From: Alisma plantago-aquatica
Taxonomy: Eukaryota > Streptophyta > Magnoliopsida > Alismatales > Alismataceae
Length of the DNA stretch: 64,000 nucleotides
Reading direction: 5' to 3'
Assembly: GCA_963693085.1 (NCBI GenBank)
Contig: OY856413.1
Location: forward strand, 107,563,501 to 107,627,500
The notes below the pieces were generated by a model that worked only from the letters and a program-made list of their open reading frames with translations, was not told where the DNA came from and made no database searches. Positions 9,553 through 20,630 of the stretch are shown here, piece after piece. A program made the translations under genes and the position numbers. Every line of letters starts with the position of its first letter. The stretch's first letter is position 1.

Positions 9553-11644
9553 AAGTCAAACTATGACTAAACGATCTTCACCCCATCTTGGGCAAACGAC
9601 CTCAAGATCGTTTAAGGGTAAACGGTCTTGAGTGTCATGCGGTCTTGAAGTCAACCAAAGCTAAATGGTCTACAACCTTAAACGATCTCAGGATCGTTTG
9701 AAGGTTGAAGGTGTGAAACCTATTGGGGACTTTTAAGGATAAGTCTGCCTAATGCCTTGAAGGCTTAGATGGTTTGATGGTTGTTCAACCTAAACCCTAA
9801 TGATACCTAGGGACATTAAGGGTCAAGTGGTTAGTATATTAACTCATGTTATGATCAATGGTGAACTTTACCAAAATACCCTTTATGGATTCAAGTAGGT
9901 AACCCCTTTTTATCATGCAAACCCCAATGGTTACAATGGTGATGACTTGGCTACGCTTATCAATGTTGATTAGACCTAACCCAATCTAGAGGGATGTAAT
10001 CATCACCTATGAGCAAGAGGAGAGAGAAAATCCCAATTATGGTTGAAATCCAAGTAAAATACCTTCAATATATATGAATGTACATGATTCGGGTATGATC
10101 CACCTATGTGAGATCGTGAAAACCCTATTCATGATAATTGATGAATCTTAATCTTATCTGAGAGCATCATTGATGATGTTCCTCATACATGATGATGTTA
10201 TGAGTTCATTTTACCATAATGTGAATAATAAACCCTAATTCTAGGGTGATGGCATGTAATGTGAATAGTAAACCCTAATTGATGAGAATCAAGGAACTTA
10301 GCTCTTATGGCAAGAGTGGAAAGTATAATTCTTGATTTGAATTGCTTTTATCAGTTGAATTAACCTTGCAGGTTCTGATATGAAGATGATCATATCTAGG
10401 TATGGATGATGATGCTATATTCATTGAAAGCATGTTGTTAGCTTTATGAATAGTAAAATATCTTGATGCCTTGTCAATGGCAACCTATGAATTAAATGGG
10501 CTGTGAGAGCCATAAATACCATCAAGGTCATGCTTTAGAGATGACTTGTGATGAATGTATTGAGAAATGATGATTGATGAGAGTTAGGCTTGTTATATTT
10601 AGTATTCTCATTTCATAGTTGTTATGCTAATGTTATTGTTTGAAGAACAATGTATGATGTTAAAAGAATACTGAATGTACCTAACTAATCAAGTGTAATG
10701 TAGAGCCCTGATCATAGATCCATCATTGTCAAAATTTAAATAATAGTGAAACATGTTTTACAAAGGGAACTCCTGGATCACATACTTTAGAGTATGTGGG
10801 AGTATATGGAATAACTGATAAAAGTTAAGCTTGACAGGTTTCATATAGAGGTGATCAGATCCAGGTAAGATTTATAATGCTAATTGCATTAAGAACACTT
10901 GTTACCTATAATTCAAGAGTATAACTAAATGTCATGTTATCTGGTAACTGATAACATATGAGCTTGATAGGTTGAATGAGCCACGAGAAATATGATTTGT
11001 TGATCTTAAAAGTTCATATTATTTAGATAACCAGATAAAATGATATGTTACTTGGTAACAAATGCTATGATTAGTCCAGGGGTTTGAACTCCCACATTCC
11101 GGATTTCATATTAATAAGATGGTTAGGGATTGATATCCCAATATTAAAAATATGAGGTATGACCTAAACCAAAGTGTTTCTATGTGAAATTCTATTACGG
11201 AATAATCCTATGAAAAGCTTAACTACAGACTAATGGGTTATGAATGTAAATAACCCTTGTATTACATAAGTAATGTTAAGTATGATATCATATGTACAAG
11301 TTATGCAGATATGTTGCGGAGTTGGAATCCTAACACTTTGGGAGAAGGAGTATGGCTACATGCCATCCTTTCCCAAATAACAATGCCAGGAAATGGATAT
11401 ATGATCCAAGTCTGAAGGGAGTTAGTGATGTGATAAGTGACATGTGATTTTATCAATTTATAGTTGCATTGCTTTTAGTAGAAAGAATAGTTTAATTTGT
11501 TAAACATTGTTTTAACTACTCTCAAATATACATAACTTCTTTGTGTACATTTATTCTCTTATGCTGCAATAATGATGCTTCTGGCGAAGAGTTATATATC
11601 TCGCTGCGATGATTTTTATAATTGTCTCACCCCGTAGATTTCAA

Positions 11645-11730
11645 CCTTTAGGTGGACGTGGGCGAGGAGGCAGAAATCCTTCAATAGGTGAAGGGCAGCA
11701 TCAGCAGTACCAAGGTCTGCAATGAAGCTT
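11645..11730 (+). pseudogene. Gag-like RGG/Gln-rich coding vestige inside element B LTR
   Basis: In one frame this reads L-G-G-R-G-R-G-G-R-N-P, then G-E-G-Q-H-Q-Q-Y-Q-G and a stop. The family A LTR has the parallel L-G-G-R-G-R-R-G-R-N-P and a run of Gln at 25255-25335, and element C has a weaker version. It resembles the basic Gly/Arg/Gln linker found near gag zinc knuckles. It lies far from the real gag, within the transcribed part of the LTR. A captured gag piece or a translated leader peptide are both possible. Confidence 0.4.
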
Positions 11731-12054
11731 CAGGTGGAGGCATTGGCTGCTATGTCATGTGTAGATAGTGTTAGAGTCCTATATGTCATCTCTGTACTCT
11801 CAGGTCCTCAGAGTAATAGTTAGTGCTTTCGAGTTTTTGGTCCAGTCCTTAGAGACTTTTGTATCTTGCCTTACAGAGTTTTACTGTTGGATCAGTTGTA
11901 AACAACTTATCATGTTGCTTTATGAGAAAGCTTTACCTTTAAAGGATCTCTTTGTAAAACGTTTAAATTTTTTTAGTGATTTCTAGTAATCCGATGCTTA
12001 GTGAACGCTTCCACATTAGTTAATCTTGTTTTCTCGAAATAGACGTTTCAATTA

Positions 12055-12066
12055 GTGGTATCAGAG
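12055..12066 (+). other. Primer-binding site of element B (initiator tRNA-Met type)
   Basis: TGGTATCAGAGC, the standard complement of the plant initiator tRNA-Met 3' end, starts four bases after the LTR terminus at 12050. It sets the strand of element B as plus and the 5' LTR boundary. Confidence 0.95.
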
Positions 12067-12182
12067 CTCTAGGTTCGCTGAGTCTACAGAGACATATGAC
12101 TAAGATTCTAGAGTCTGTTCTAAGTGTTTTCCAGATTATCTGATAGTATCTTCTGCTCACATAGGAGGAGAAGAACTTGAAG

Positions 12183-12704
12183 ATGTTTGGACCACGTGAA
12201 GAGCATGCCGATGAGGGCAGTTCTGCTGCACCAGGAGGAGGTGCAGGAGACCAGAATAGGGAAGGGCATGTACCTGAACAGCCCCAGTTTGACCCAGTTG
12301 AGATAGAAAATCTAGCTACTTATGCTTTATTTGATAAGTTTCTGGCAGCCATAACACACATAGCAGATAGGGTGCCACCATCTGCATCTAGGGCACCAGC
12401 CCATCGGGAAGGTTATGGAACCGACAAGAATTTCGAGAGACTTTGCCGGGAGGGAGCCATAGACTATGCTGGTACATCTGATCCAGCAGATGCTGATCTA
12501 TGGTTGACAGAGCTGGAAAAGGCTTTCAGGATTCTTGATATTCCTGAAGCTGAAAAGGTTAAGCATGCGGTATACCTCCTAAAAGGAAGTGCTGGTAATT
12601 GGTGGATGATAGAGGAAGATAAGAGACAAGGTGAAGAAATAGGATGGGAGGTTTTCCGACGAGAATTCATCAATAGATACTTCCCTAAGAAGTATATAGA
12701 TTAG
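12183..12704 (+). CDS. Element B gag (capsid domain), truncated by a stop
   Basis: The open frame starts at ATG 12183 (an upstream TTG is less likely) and runs about 173 codons to TAG at 12702-12704. After an acidic, Gly-rich N-terminus it enters a retrotransposon gag capsid segment: F-E-R-L-C-R-E-G-A, D-A-D-L-W-L-T-E-L-E, K-V-K-H-A-V-Y-L-L-K-G-S-A, W-W and F-I-N-R-Y-F-P. Past the stop the same frame continues with recognisable capsid sequence (K-I-S-Q-F-E-K, E-Y-E-A-K-F-M-E-L-L) to about 12790, then degrades. Neither a zinc knuckle nor protease follows. Capsid proteins of this type form the particle shell. Whether this shortened product is made is unknown. Confidence 0.82.
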   Translation: MFGPREEHADEGSSAAPGGGAGDQNREGHVPEQPQFDPVEIENLATYALFDKFLAAITHIADRVPPSASRAPAHREGYGTDKNFERLCREGAIDYAGTSDPADADLWLTELEKAFRILDIPEAEKVKHAVYLLKGSAGNWWMIEEDKRQGEEIGWEVFRREFINRYFPKKYID

Positions 12705-12921
12705 AAGATCTCTCAATTTGAGAAGATCACACAAGGACTGATGAACGTTAGCGAATATGAAGCTAAGTTCATGGAGTTACTACGGTTTTAAAAGGATGAG
12801 ATATAGATGTGCTACCTGAAGAATAACCTAGAGTGATAAATTCTGCGTGTATAATGATATGAAAAGCAAAGAATAGGATGATAAGTAAAATACATACTAC
12901 CTAATCTCAATACTTATATAC

Positions 12922-13023
12922 CCTGGCCAGGTATATGGTTATTGTAGATAAGGCAAGTATGAAACTCTTAGATTGTTATCTTTTGATTACTCTGATCAGG
13001 TAATTATTTTGAAACAATCTAAG
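12922..13023 (+). other. Conserved palindrome plus stem-loop in the element B leader region
   Basis: CCTGGCCAGG, a perfect 10-bp palindrome, is at 12922-12931. CTTAGATTGTT at 12967-12977 pairs perfectly with AACAATCTAAG at 13013-13023. The loop region carries CTGATCAG, itself a palindrome, at 12992-12999, flanked by the partial pair GATTAC/GTAATT. Element C keeps the same block in the same order on the minus strand (26951-27054). Shared non-coding structure next to the primer site suggests an RNA signal for dimerisation or packaging (inference). Confidence 0.6.
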
Positions 13024-13049
13024 GAGTATAAGAAAAATTAAATGAGAGG

Positions 13050-13975
13050 ATCTTAGTGAATACTTAGTGAACATACTTTGTAAACATACTTAGTGAATAT
13101 ACTTAGTGAACTTCCTCGGTGAATACTTAGTGATCATACTCAGTGAATATACTCAGTGAACATACTTAGTGAACATACTCAGTGAATATACTCAGTGAAT
13201 ACTCAGTGAATATACTCAATGAATATACTCAGTGAATACTCAGTGAACATACTTAGTGAATATACTCAGTGAATACTCAGTGAACATACTTAGTGAATAT
13301 GCTCAGTGAATACTCAGTGAACATACTTAGTGAATATACTCAGTGAATACTCAGTGAACATACTTAGTGAATATACTCAGTGAATATACTCAGTGAATAC
13401 TCAGTGAACATACTCAGTGAATATACTCAGTGAATACTCAATGAACATACTTAGTGAACATACTCAGTGAATATACTCAGTGAATACTCAGTGAATATAC
13501 TCAGTGAATATACTCAATGAATATACTCAGTGAATACTCAGTGAACATACTCAGTGAATATACTCAGTGAATACTCAGTGAACATACTTAGTGAATATAC
13601 TCAGTGAATACTCAGTGAACATACTTAGTGAACATACTCAGTGAATATACTCAGTGAATACTCAGTGAACATACTTAGTGAATATACTCAGTGAATATAC
13701 TCAGTGAATATACTCAGTGAATACTCAGTGAACATACTTAGTGAACATACTCAGTGAATATACTCAGTGAATACTCAGTGAACATACTTAGTGAATATAC
13801 TCAGTGAATATACTTAGTGAATACTCAGTGAACATACTCAGTGAATATACTCAGTGAATACTCAGTGAACATACTTAGTGAATATACTCAGTAAACTTAC
13901 TCAGTGAATACTTAGTGAGCAAACTTAGTGAATATACTTAGTGAATATACTTAACAAACTCTTTCAGTAAAAGCC
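13050..13975 (+). repeat. Internal minisatellite of element B (13/13/11-bp units)
   Basis: The region is built from 13-mers like actcagtgaatat, acttagtgaatat and actcagtgaacat, plus an 11-mer actcagtgaat. They are often arranged 13+13+11, giving a 37-bp higher-order period. The array starts imprecisely near 13050 and decays after 13950. Because 37 is not a multiple of three and TGA recurs in the unit, no long reading frame exists. It fills the place where pol would lie. Confidence 0.92.
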
Positions 13976-14139
13976 TTTGAAACAATACACTTAGTAAATT
14001 TACTTAGTGAAATCCTCCAAGACAAATTTCTTAGTGAACCTTCTCAGTGAATGTTTCCAAATTAATTGATTAGCAAGATATGATACTTAAAAAATATCTG
14101 CTTCCTTTTATCTGAGATTTCAAGGATGAAATCCTTGTT

Positions 14140-14153
14140 AGGGGGATATAATT
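14140..14153 (+). other. Polypurine tract of element B
   Basis: agggggatataatt immediately precedes the 3' LTR start at 14154. The longer context (gaaatcc-t-ttaggggg) parallels the family A sequence at 21076-21102, linking B to that family. Confidence 0.75.
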
Positions 14154-15776
14154 TGTAACATCCCTGACCTGGGTTATGAACTAACCCTAGATGTTTTGCT
14201 TAAAATATGATTATAGGCTTGTGATTACCCCTTGATATGTCATTAAGCTTTAGAAGAATCTATAATTTCATTTCTATCTTTTTAAAACAATGTTGTTGTA
14301 ACATCCCTAACCTGGGTTATGAACTAATCCTAGGTGTTTTGCTTAATTATGTAATTAGATACTTGTGATTATCTTTTGGTATGTAATTAAATCTCCTAAG
14401 GAACATACATTTACATTTCTGTCCCTTTTGAACAATGTTGTAATATTGTTTTGTAATACAGGGACCTATGTGCAAATTACCAAATTTAAGGGGTTAACTT
14501 ACAAATTTCACATGTTAAGATGTTCCTTTGGTGTTGAGACATCATAAGAGTGAATATGATAAAGTATGATGGATTCTCCAAGCTTGGGCACCAAGATGCA
14601 GCTTGTGGAGCAATCCTTGTACTTAAAACTCTAGTTTTGGTGTAAAGTGCAATTTACCCAAAATATGGGGTGCAACTTGTAAAATACACCTTCTAGAGTA
14701 TCTTTTATGACTCTTGGCATCATTAAGAGTAAGAATGATGAAGAGGTCACTTCAATTGAATAATTAAATAAGAATGATAACCCTTATAAATTAAATGATC
14801 AAGTTATAAGTCTAATAACCCTTCTATATGTGCAACTTAGTAAGAAGTTGGCTTTCTTCACCTTTATACCTTGGGTTTAAGATGAGTTTTGCTTAAGTAT
14901 GGAAGGTAGAAACGTGGTTTATAATAAGGGAAGGACCTAGAGGAGAAATGGAGAAACTAGTTGTCCTTATGTTGAAATTTCACCTAAAGTATATATACAC
15001 CATTTCTCACTTAGCAAGGATCGTTTCCTTCACTTCCTTTCTTATCCCCTTGCTTAGACCGACTTAGGACAGAGCTCTGGAGAAAAGGAGAACGGCCAAG
15101 CAGTTCTAGGTAAGCTTTGATCATCATCTTGCTCGAATTCATGGAGGAATTCATAGTGCAAGGTTGGTTTTATGGTCTTCTTTACTTGTTTCTTCTTTCT
15201 AGCCATCTTTTCCCAACCTTTCCTTGGAGAAACACCCTTGTACGACCTGTGGAGCTCAAGAAACCATTAAAGACTTGAATCTTGGAAGCTTGGAGCTCAA
15301 GGAACGACCTTAAGGCGGGTTTTATAACTCTAAACCTTATGCTTTGATTATACATCTTTTTCTATGCATATAGTTGCTAGTTCTTCTTCTTCCCTATCTT
15401 CCCTTGCATCCTTGCAAGAAAAATCGTGAAGAACTTCTACTGTTCTTGAGGTAGAAGATAAGGACGTTAATTCCTATGCTTATCCACGTATTTCCACTTT
15501 ACCAAATGACCTCCACCAATTTCCCATACGGTTACACAACCGTTTGGTGGGCAAACGGTTTCAGGGTCGTATGAAGGCAAACGGCCTTCAAGACCGTTTG
15601 ATCACGTTGACCAAACAACGACCGTATGGGAATCTTGTTTATAATTATGTAGGTTAATCACCCACAAAATTTGAGTGGTTAACTCCAAAGTAATCGTGAG
15701 ATATAAGCAAATCAATTAGCAAATCCAATTGAATTAAGTTCTGATTTTCAATCTGTTTAATTTGCCCTTTTTGGGC

Positions 15777-16248
15777 AAACGGTCTCAAGACCATTTAAGA
15801 TGGTTGACCAAGCGTTGACCGTTTGGGATTACTGTTCATAATGATGTTGATTAATGACTCACCAAATTTGATGGATTAATTCCAAACGAGTTATGAGTTG
15901 AAGGTTGCTTAATAGGGCAAATCCTAATTGAAATCAGTGCTGAAATTCCAATGAGTTAATTAGTGATTTTGGGTTGATTAGCCCAAACGGTCTCAAGACC
16001 GTTTGGGGAATCATCCAAACGGTCTCAAGACCGTTTGGGGATCACCCAAGACCGTTTCGAGGTCTGGGGTCAAGTATAGTTGACCAATTGAAGGTCCAAA
16101 GGTACCAAATCATATTGCAATTAAGTATTGATGTGATGATCAACTCAATAGATCAAACCTTGATGAATTTTCACTAGAGTCCAACGGATGGATGGGAAAA
16201 CGGTCTCAAGACCGTTTGGAACTCATCCAAACGGTCTCAAGACCGTTT
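15777..16248 (+). repeat. Palindrome cluster in element B 3' LTR
   Basis: Copies of AAACGGTCTCAAGACCGTTT lie at 15985, 16017, 16198 and 16229, all intact; the copy at 15777 has CCG changed to CCA. The counterpart of the sixth 5' copy (8984) is cut by the 36-bp deletion near 16408-16418. This provides the internal comparison for CpG decay. Confidence 0.9.
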
Positions 16249-16720
16249 GGTGTCAACCCAAGACCGTTTGGAGGTCTAGGGTTAAGGTAATTTGATCAAT
16301 TGAGGGCCCAATTACAGTGGGTTATTGAAATAATCAAATTGCTGATTTGTGACTTAATTAAGGTTCAACCCCTATCAAATCAACTTAGATTTTGATGAAT
16401 TATTGGGAAAACGGTCTCCGTTTGGGCCAAGTTTGAGCCCGATTGGAGGTCAATCGATGGGATCAACATTCGATTTGATTCACATTGTTGAGTGTTGATG
16501 GTTGAATGTTTATAGACCTTAATTGAACCAACTCCAACCCTATTTGGATATCAATTGAGGATCAATTGAGTGACCAATTGGTTAAGGCTAACCCTAATTG
16601 TCTCAATTGATAAGTGGTTAGCAAGCTTGAGACCAATTGAAGGCTTCAACATAGGAAACCCTAATCGAGTTTACCCTTTGAATCACCTTGGAGGTCCATG
16701 CGATCTTGAGCTTTTAGGAC

Positions 16721-16941
16721 CATACAACTTCAGGACCGAATGAGTTCATATGACTTCAGGACCGAATGAGTTCATACGACTTTAGGACCGAATGAGTTCA
16801 TACGACTTCAGGACTGAATGAGTTCATACAACTTCAGGACCGAATGAGTTCATACGACTTCAGGACCGAATGAGTTCATACGACTTCAGGACCGAATGAG
16901 TTCAAACGACTTCAGGTCCGAATGAGCTCAAACGACTTCAG
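16721..16941 (+). repeat. 26-bp tandem repeat, element B 3' LTR
   Basis: Same unit and copy number as at 9332-9552, starting at 16721 with period 26 and ending in the same edge variants. Single-base differences between the arrays are mostly in cg positions (catacaactt, catatgactt). Confidence 0.92.
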
Positions 16942-19439
16942 AAGTCAAACTATGACTAAACGACCTTCACCCCATCTTGGGAAAATGACCTCAAGATCAT
17001 TTAAGGGTAAACGGTCTTGAGTGTCATGCGGTCTTGAAGTCAACCAAAGCTAAACGGTCTACAACCTTAAACGATCTCAGGATCGTTTGAAGGTTGAAGG
17101 TGTGAAACCTATTGGGGACTTTTAAGGATAAGTCTGCCTAATGCCTTGAAGGCTTAGATGGTTTGATGGTTGTTCAACCTAAACCCTAATGATACCTAGG
17201 GACATTAAGGGTCAAGTGGTTAGTATATTAACTCATGTTATGATCAATGGTGAACTTTACCAAAATACCCTTTATGGATTCAAGTAGGTAACCCCTTTTT
17301 ATCATGCAAACCCCAATGGTTACAATGATGATGACTTGGCTAGGCTTATCAATGTTGATTAGACCTAACCCAATCTAGAGGGATGTAATCATCACCTATG
17401 AGCAAGAGGAGAGAGAAAATCCCAATTATGGTTGAAATCCAAGTAAAATACCTTCAATATATATGAATGTACATGATTAGGGTATTATCCACCTATGTGA
17501 GATCATGAAAACCCTATTCATGATAATTGATGAATCTTAATCTTATCTGAGAGCATCATTGATGATGTTCCTCATACATTATGATGTTATGAGTTCATTT
17601 TACCATAATGTGAATAATAAACCCTAATTCTAGGGTGATGGCATGTAATGTGAATAGTAAACCCTAATTGATGAGAATCAGGGAACTTAGCTCTTATGGC
17701 AAGAGTGGAAAGTATAATTCTTGATTTGAATTGCTTTTATCAGTTGAATTAACCTTGCAGGTTCTGATATGAAGATGATCATATCCATGTATGGATGATG
17801 ATGCTATATTCATTGAAAGCATGTTGTTAGCTTTATGAATAGTAAAATATCTTGATGCCTTGTCAATGGCAACCTATGAATTAAATGGGCTGTGAGAGCC
17901 ATAAATACCATCAAGGTCATGCTTTAGAGATGACTTGTGATGAATGTATTGAGAAATGATGATTGATGAGAGTTAGGCTTGTTATATTTAGTATTCTCAT
18001 TTCATAACTGTTATGCTAATGTTATTGTTTGAAGAACAATGTATGATGTTAAAAGAATACTGAATGTACCTAACTAATCAAGTGTAATGTAGAGCCCTGA
18101 TCATAGATCCATCATTGTCAGAATTTAAATAATAGTGAAACATGTTTTACAAAGGGAACTCCTGGATCACATACTTTAGAGTATGTGGGAGTATATGGAA
18201 TAACTGATAAAAGTTAAGCTTGACAGGTTTCATATAGAGGTGATCAGATCCAGGTAAGATTTATAATGCTAATTGCATTAAGAACACTTGTTACCTATAA
18301 TTCAAGAGTATAACTAAATGTCATGTTATCTGGTAAGTGATAACATATGAGCTTGATAGGTTGAATGAGCCACGAGTAATATGATTTGTTGATCTTCAAA
18401 GGTCATATTATTTAGATAACCAGATAAAATGAGATGTTACTTGGTAACAAATGCTATGATTAGTCCAGGGGTTTTAACTCCCACATTCCGGATTTCATAT
18501 TAATAAGATGGTTAGGGATTGATATCCCAATATTAAAAATATGAGGTATGACCTAAACCAAAGTGTTTCTATGTGAAATTCTATTACGGAATAATCCTAT
18601 GAAAAGCTTAACTACAGACTAATGGGTTATGAATGTAAATAACCCTTGTATTACATAAGTAATGTTAAGTCTGATATCATATGTACAAGTTATGCAGATA
18701 TGTTGTGGAGTTGGAATCCTAACACTTTGGTAGACGGAGTATGGCTACAGGCCATCCTTTCCCAAATAATAATGCCAGGCAATGGATATATGATCCAAGT
18801 CTGAAGGGAGTTAGTGATGTGATAAGTGACATGTGATTTTATCAATTTATAGTTGCATTGCTTTTAGTAGAAAGAATAGTTTAATCTGTTAAACATTGTT
18901 TTAACTACTCTCAAATATACATAACTTCTTTATGTACATTTATTCTCTTATGCTGCAATAATTATGCTTCTGGAGAAGAGTTATATCTCTCGCGGGGACG
19001 ATTTTTATAATTGTCTCACCCCGTAGATTTCAACCTTTAGGTGGGCGTGGGCGAGGAGGCAGAAATCCTTCAATAGGTGAAGGGCAGCATCAGTAGTACC
19101 AAGGTCTGCAGTGAAGCTTCAGGTGGAGGCATTGGCTGCTATGTCATGTGTAGATAGTGTTAGAGTCCTATATGTCGTCTCTGTACTCTCAGGTCCTCGG
19201 AGTAATAGTTAGTGCTTTCGAGTTTTTGGTCCAGTCCTTAGAGACTTTTGTATCTTTCCTTACAGAGTTTTACTGATGGATCAGTTGTAAACAACTTATC
19301 ATGTTGATTTATGAGAAAGCTTTACCTTTAAAGGATCTCTTTGTAAAAAGTTTAAATTTTTTTAGTGATTTCTGGTAATCCGATGCTTAGTGAACGCTTC
19401 CGCATTAGTTAATCTTGTTTTCTCGAAATAGACGTTTCA

Positions 19440-19663
19440 ATTATCATCCAGGGAAGGATAATGTAGTGGATGATGCACTAAGTAGGAAATCATCATCACC
19501 AGCATTATATAAAGCACAATTGAACTCCTTAGTATGCTTTAAAAGAGATATGTTTATCTCCTTGAGGCAAAACAATATACAACTTAAGGTATCATTGTTA
19601 GCCAGAGTGTTAGTTGAGATGCAAGTGAAACCTACTCTAAAACAGAAGATTAAAGAAGCATAA
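19440..19663 (+). pseudogene. Family A unit 2: RNase H C-terminus, continuation after element B
   Basis: Starting with the duplicated ATTAT, the frame reads Y-H-P-G-K-D-N-V-V-D-D-A-L-S-R-K, the standard end of Ty3/gypsy RNase H (normally N-V-V-A-D-A-L-S-R). It then enters the linker toward integrase and stops at 19661. It completes the domain begun at 6363-6725 and shows that B inserted inside one element. Confidence 0.9.
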
Positions 19664-20630
19664 CAAGATGATATTGTGGTTCAGCAGATTAGGTCAGAGT
19701 ATGGTAGTGACAAATGGGATGGCTTTCATGAGTCATAGGATCAGGTAGTCTATTACCATGGTAGGATGGTAGTACCTGATGCCAATGGCTTAAGGAAGCT
19801 AGTCTTGGAGGAAGCTCATTCTTCGATGTATGCAATGCATCCAGGGAGCAACAAGATGTATCGTAACCTGAAAGATATGTACTGATGGCCTAGTTTGAAG
19901 AAAGATGTAGCTGAGTTTGATATGCGGTGTCCAGTGTGTCAGCAGGTTAAAGTTGAACATCAAAAGCCCACAGGAACAATGCAACCTTTGTCTATACCAC
20001 AGTGGAAATGGGATCATGTGACCATGGACATTGTGGTTGGTTTGCCTAGAACAACCAAAGGCCATGATTCCATATGGGTGACAATTGATAGGTTAACTAA
20101 GACATCACATTTTCTTCCTGTCAAAACAACCTACACTATTGACAAGCTTGCACAGATATATGTAGATGAGATAGTATAGTTGCACGGGGTTCCAGCTACT
20201 ATTGTTTCTGATAGAGGTCCCAAGTTCACAAGTCATTTTTGGGAATGACTACATAAAGCTTTGGGTACACAGTTAAGGTTTAGTACTGCCTTTCACCCAC
20301 AAACAGATGGACAATCTCAGAAGATCATACAAACCTTGGAGGATTTGCTTAGGGCATGTGTCCTTCAGTTTGTAGGAAGTTGGGATCTACACCCGAGCTT
20401 GATAGAATTTGCTTACAATAATATCTATCAACATAGTATTGATATGGCACCATTTGAAGCATTATATGGTAGATGTTGTAGATATCCTTTATGTTGGTAT
20501 GAAATAGGAAAATATCAACTTTTGGGTCTTGAGATAGTACAAAAGACAACTGAGAAGATTAAAGTAATACAACAACAGTTAAAGGCTGCATAGGATAGAC
20601 AAAAGTCGTACGCTGACAAATGACGAAGAC
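19664..20630 (+). pseudogene. Family A unit 2: integrase, decayed, catalytic Glu replaced
   Basis: The zinc-binding segment (E-A-H-S-S-M-Y-A-M-H-P and C-P-V-C) is at about 19810-19945 with a TGA at 19884. The core shows T-M-D-I-V and V-S-D-R-G-P-K-F, but the third acidic residue in D-G-Q-S-E-R is changed to D-G-Q-S-Q-K, so the D-D-E triad is broken. Stops occur at 20177 and 20246. The integrase of unit 1 (2622-3405) is closely similar and keeps the Glu. Confidence 0.87.

Larger units (their letters stand above)
6726..12050 (+). repeat. Element B 5' LTR (5325 bp)
   Basis: It starts TGTAACATCCCTGACC and ends GACGTTTCA, four bases before the primer site. It is 39 bp longer than the 3' LTR. A 36-bp gap in the 3' copy near 16418 and a 3-bp difference in a CTT run near 7955 account for that. 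Internal structure: a duplicated head (6726/6869), a TATA box at 7562, a palindrome cluster at 8352-9003, a 26-bp tandem repeat at 9332-9552, scattered CCCTAA heptamers, and a gag-like RGG/Q block near 11645-11730. I see no host gene in it. Confidence 0.92.
6726..19439 (+). mobile_element. Element B: non-autonomous LTR retrotransposon with ~5.3-kb LTRs and gag-only interior
   Basis: The element is complete: 5' LTR 6726-12050, primer site 12055-12066, gag fragment 12183-12704, conserved palindrome and stem-loop 12922-13023, minisatellite ~13050-13975, polypurine tract ~14140-14153, 3' LTR 14154-19439, target duplication ATTAT on both sides. No protease, RT, RNase H or integrase is present in the 2.1-kb interior. 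The two LTRs are very alike, about one to two differences per 100 bp by eye plus two indels, so the insertion is younger than its decayed host. Its LTR start and polypurine region match family A, so family A-like proteins are the natural suppliers in trans (inference). Confidence 0.9.
14154..19439 (+). repeat. Element B 3' LTR (5286 bp)
   Basis: It runs parallel to 6726-12050 from TGTAACATCCCTGACC to GACGTTTCA. It keeps the double head, the TATATATA at 14990, the palindrome cluster, the 26-bp array at 16721-16941 and the RGG/Q vestige near 19035. A 36-bp deletion near 16418 fuses two palindrome half-units. It is followed by the second ATTAT at 19440. Confidence 0.93.
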
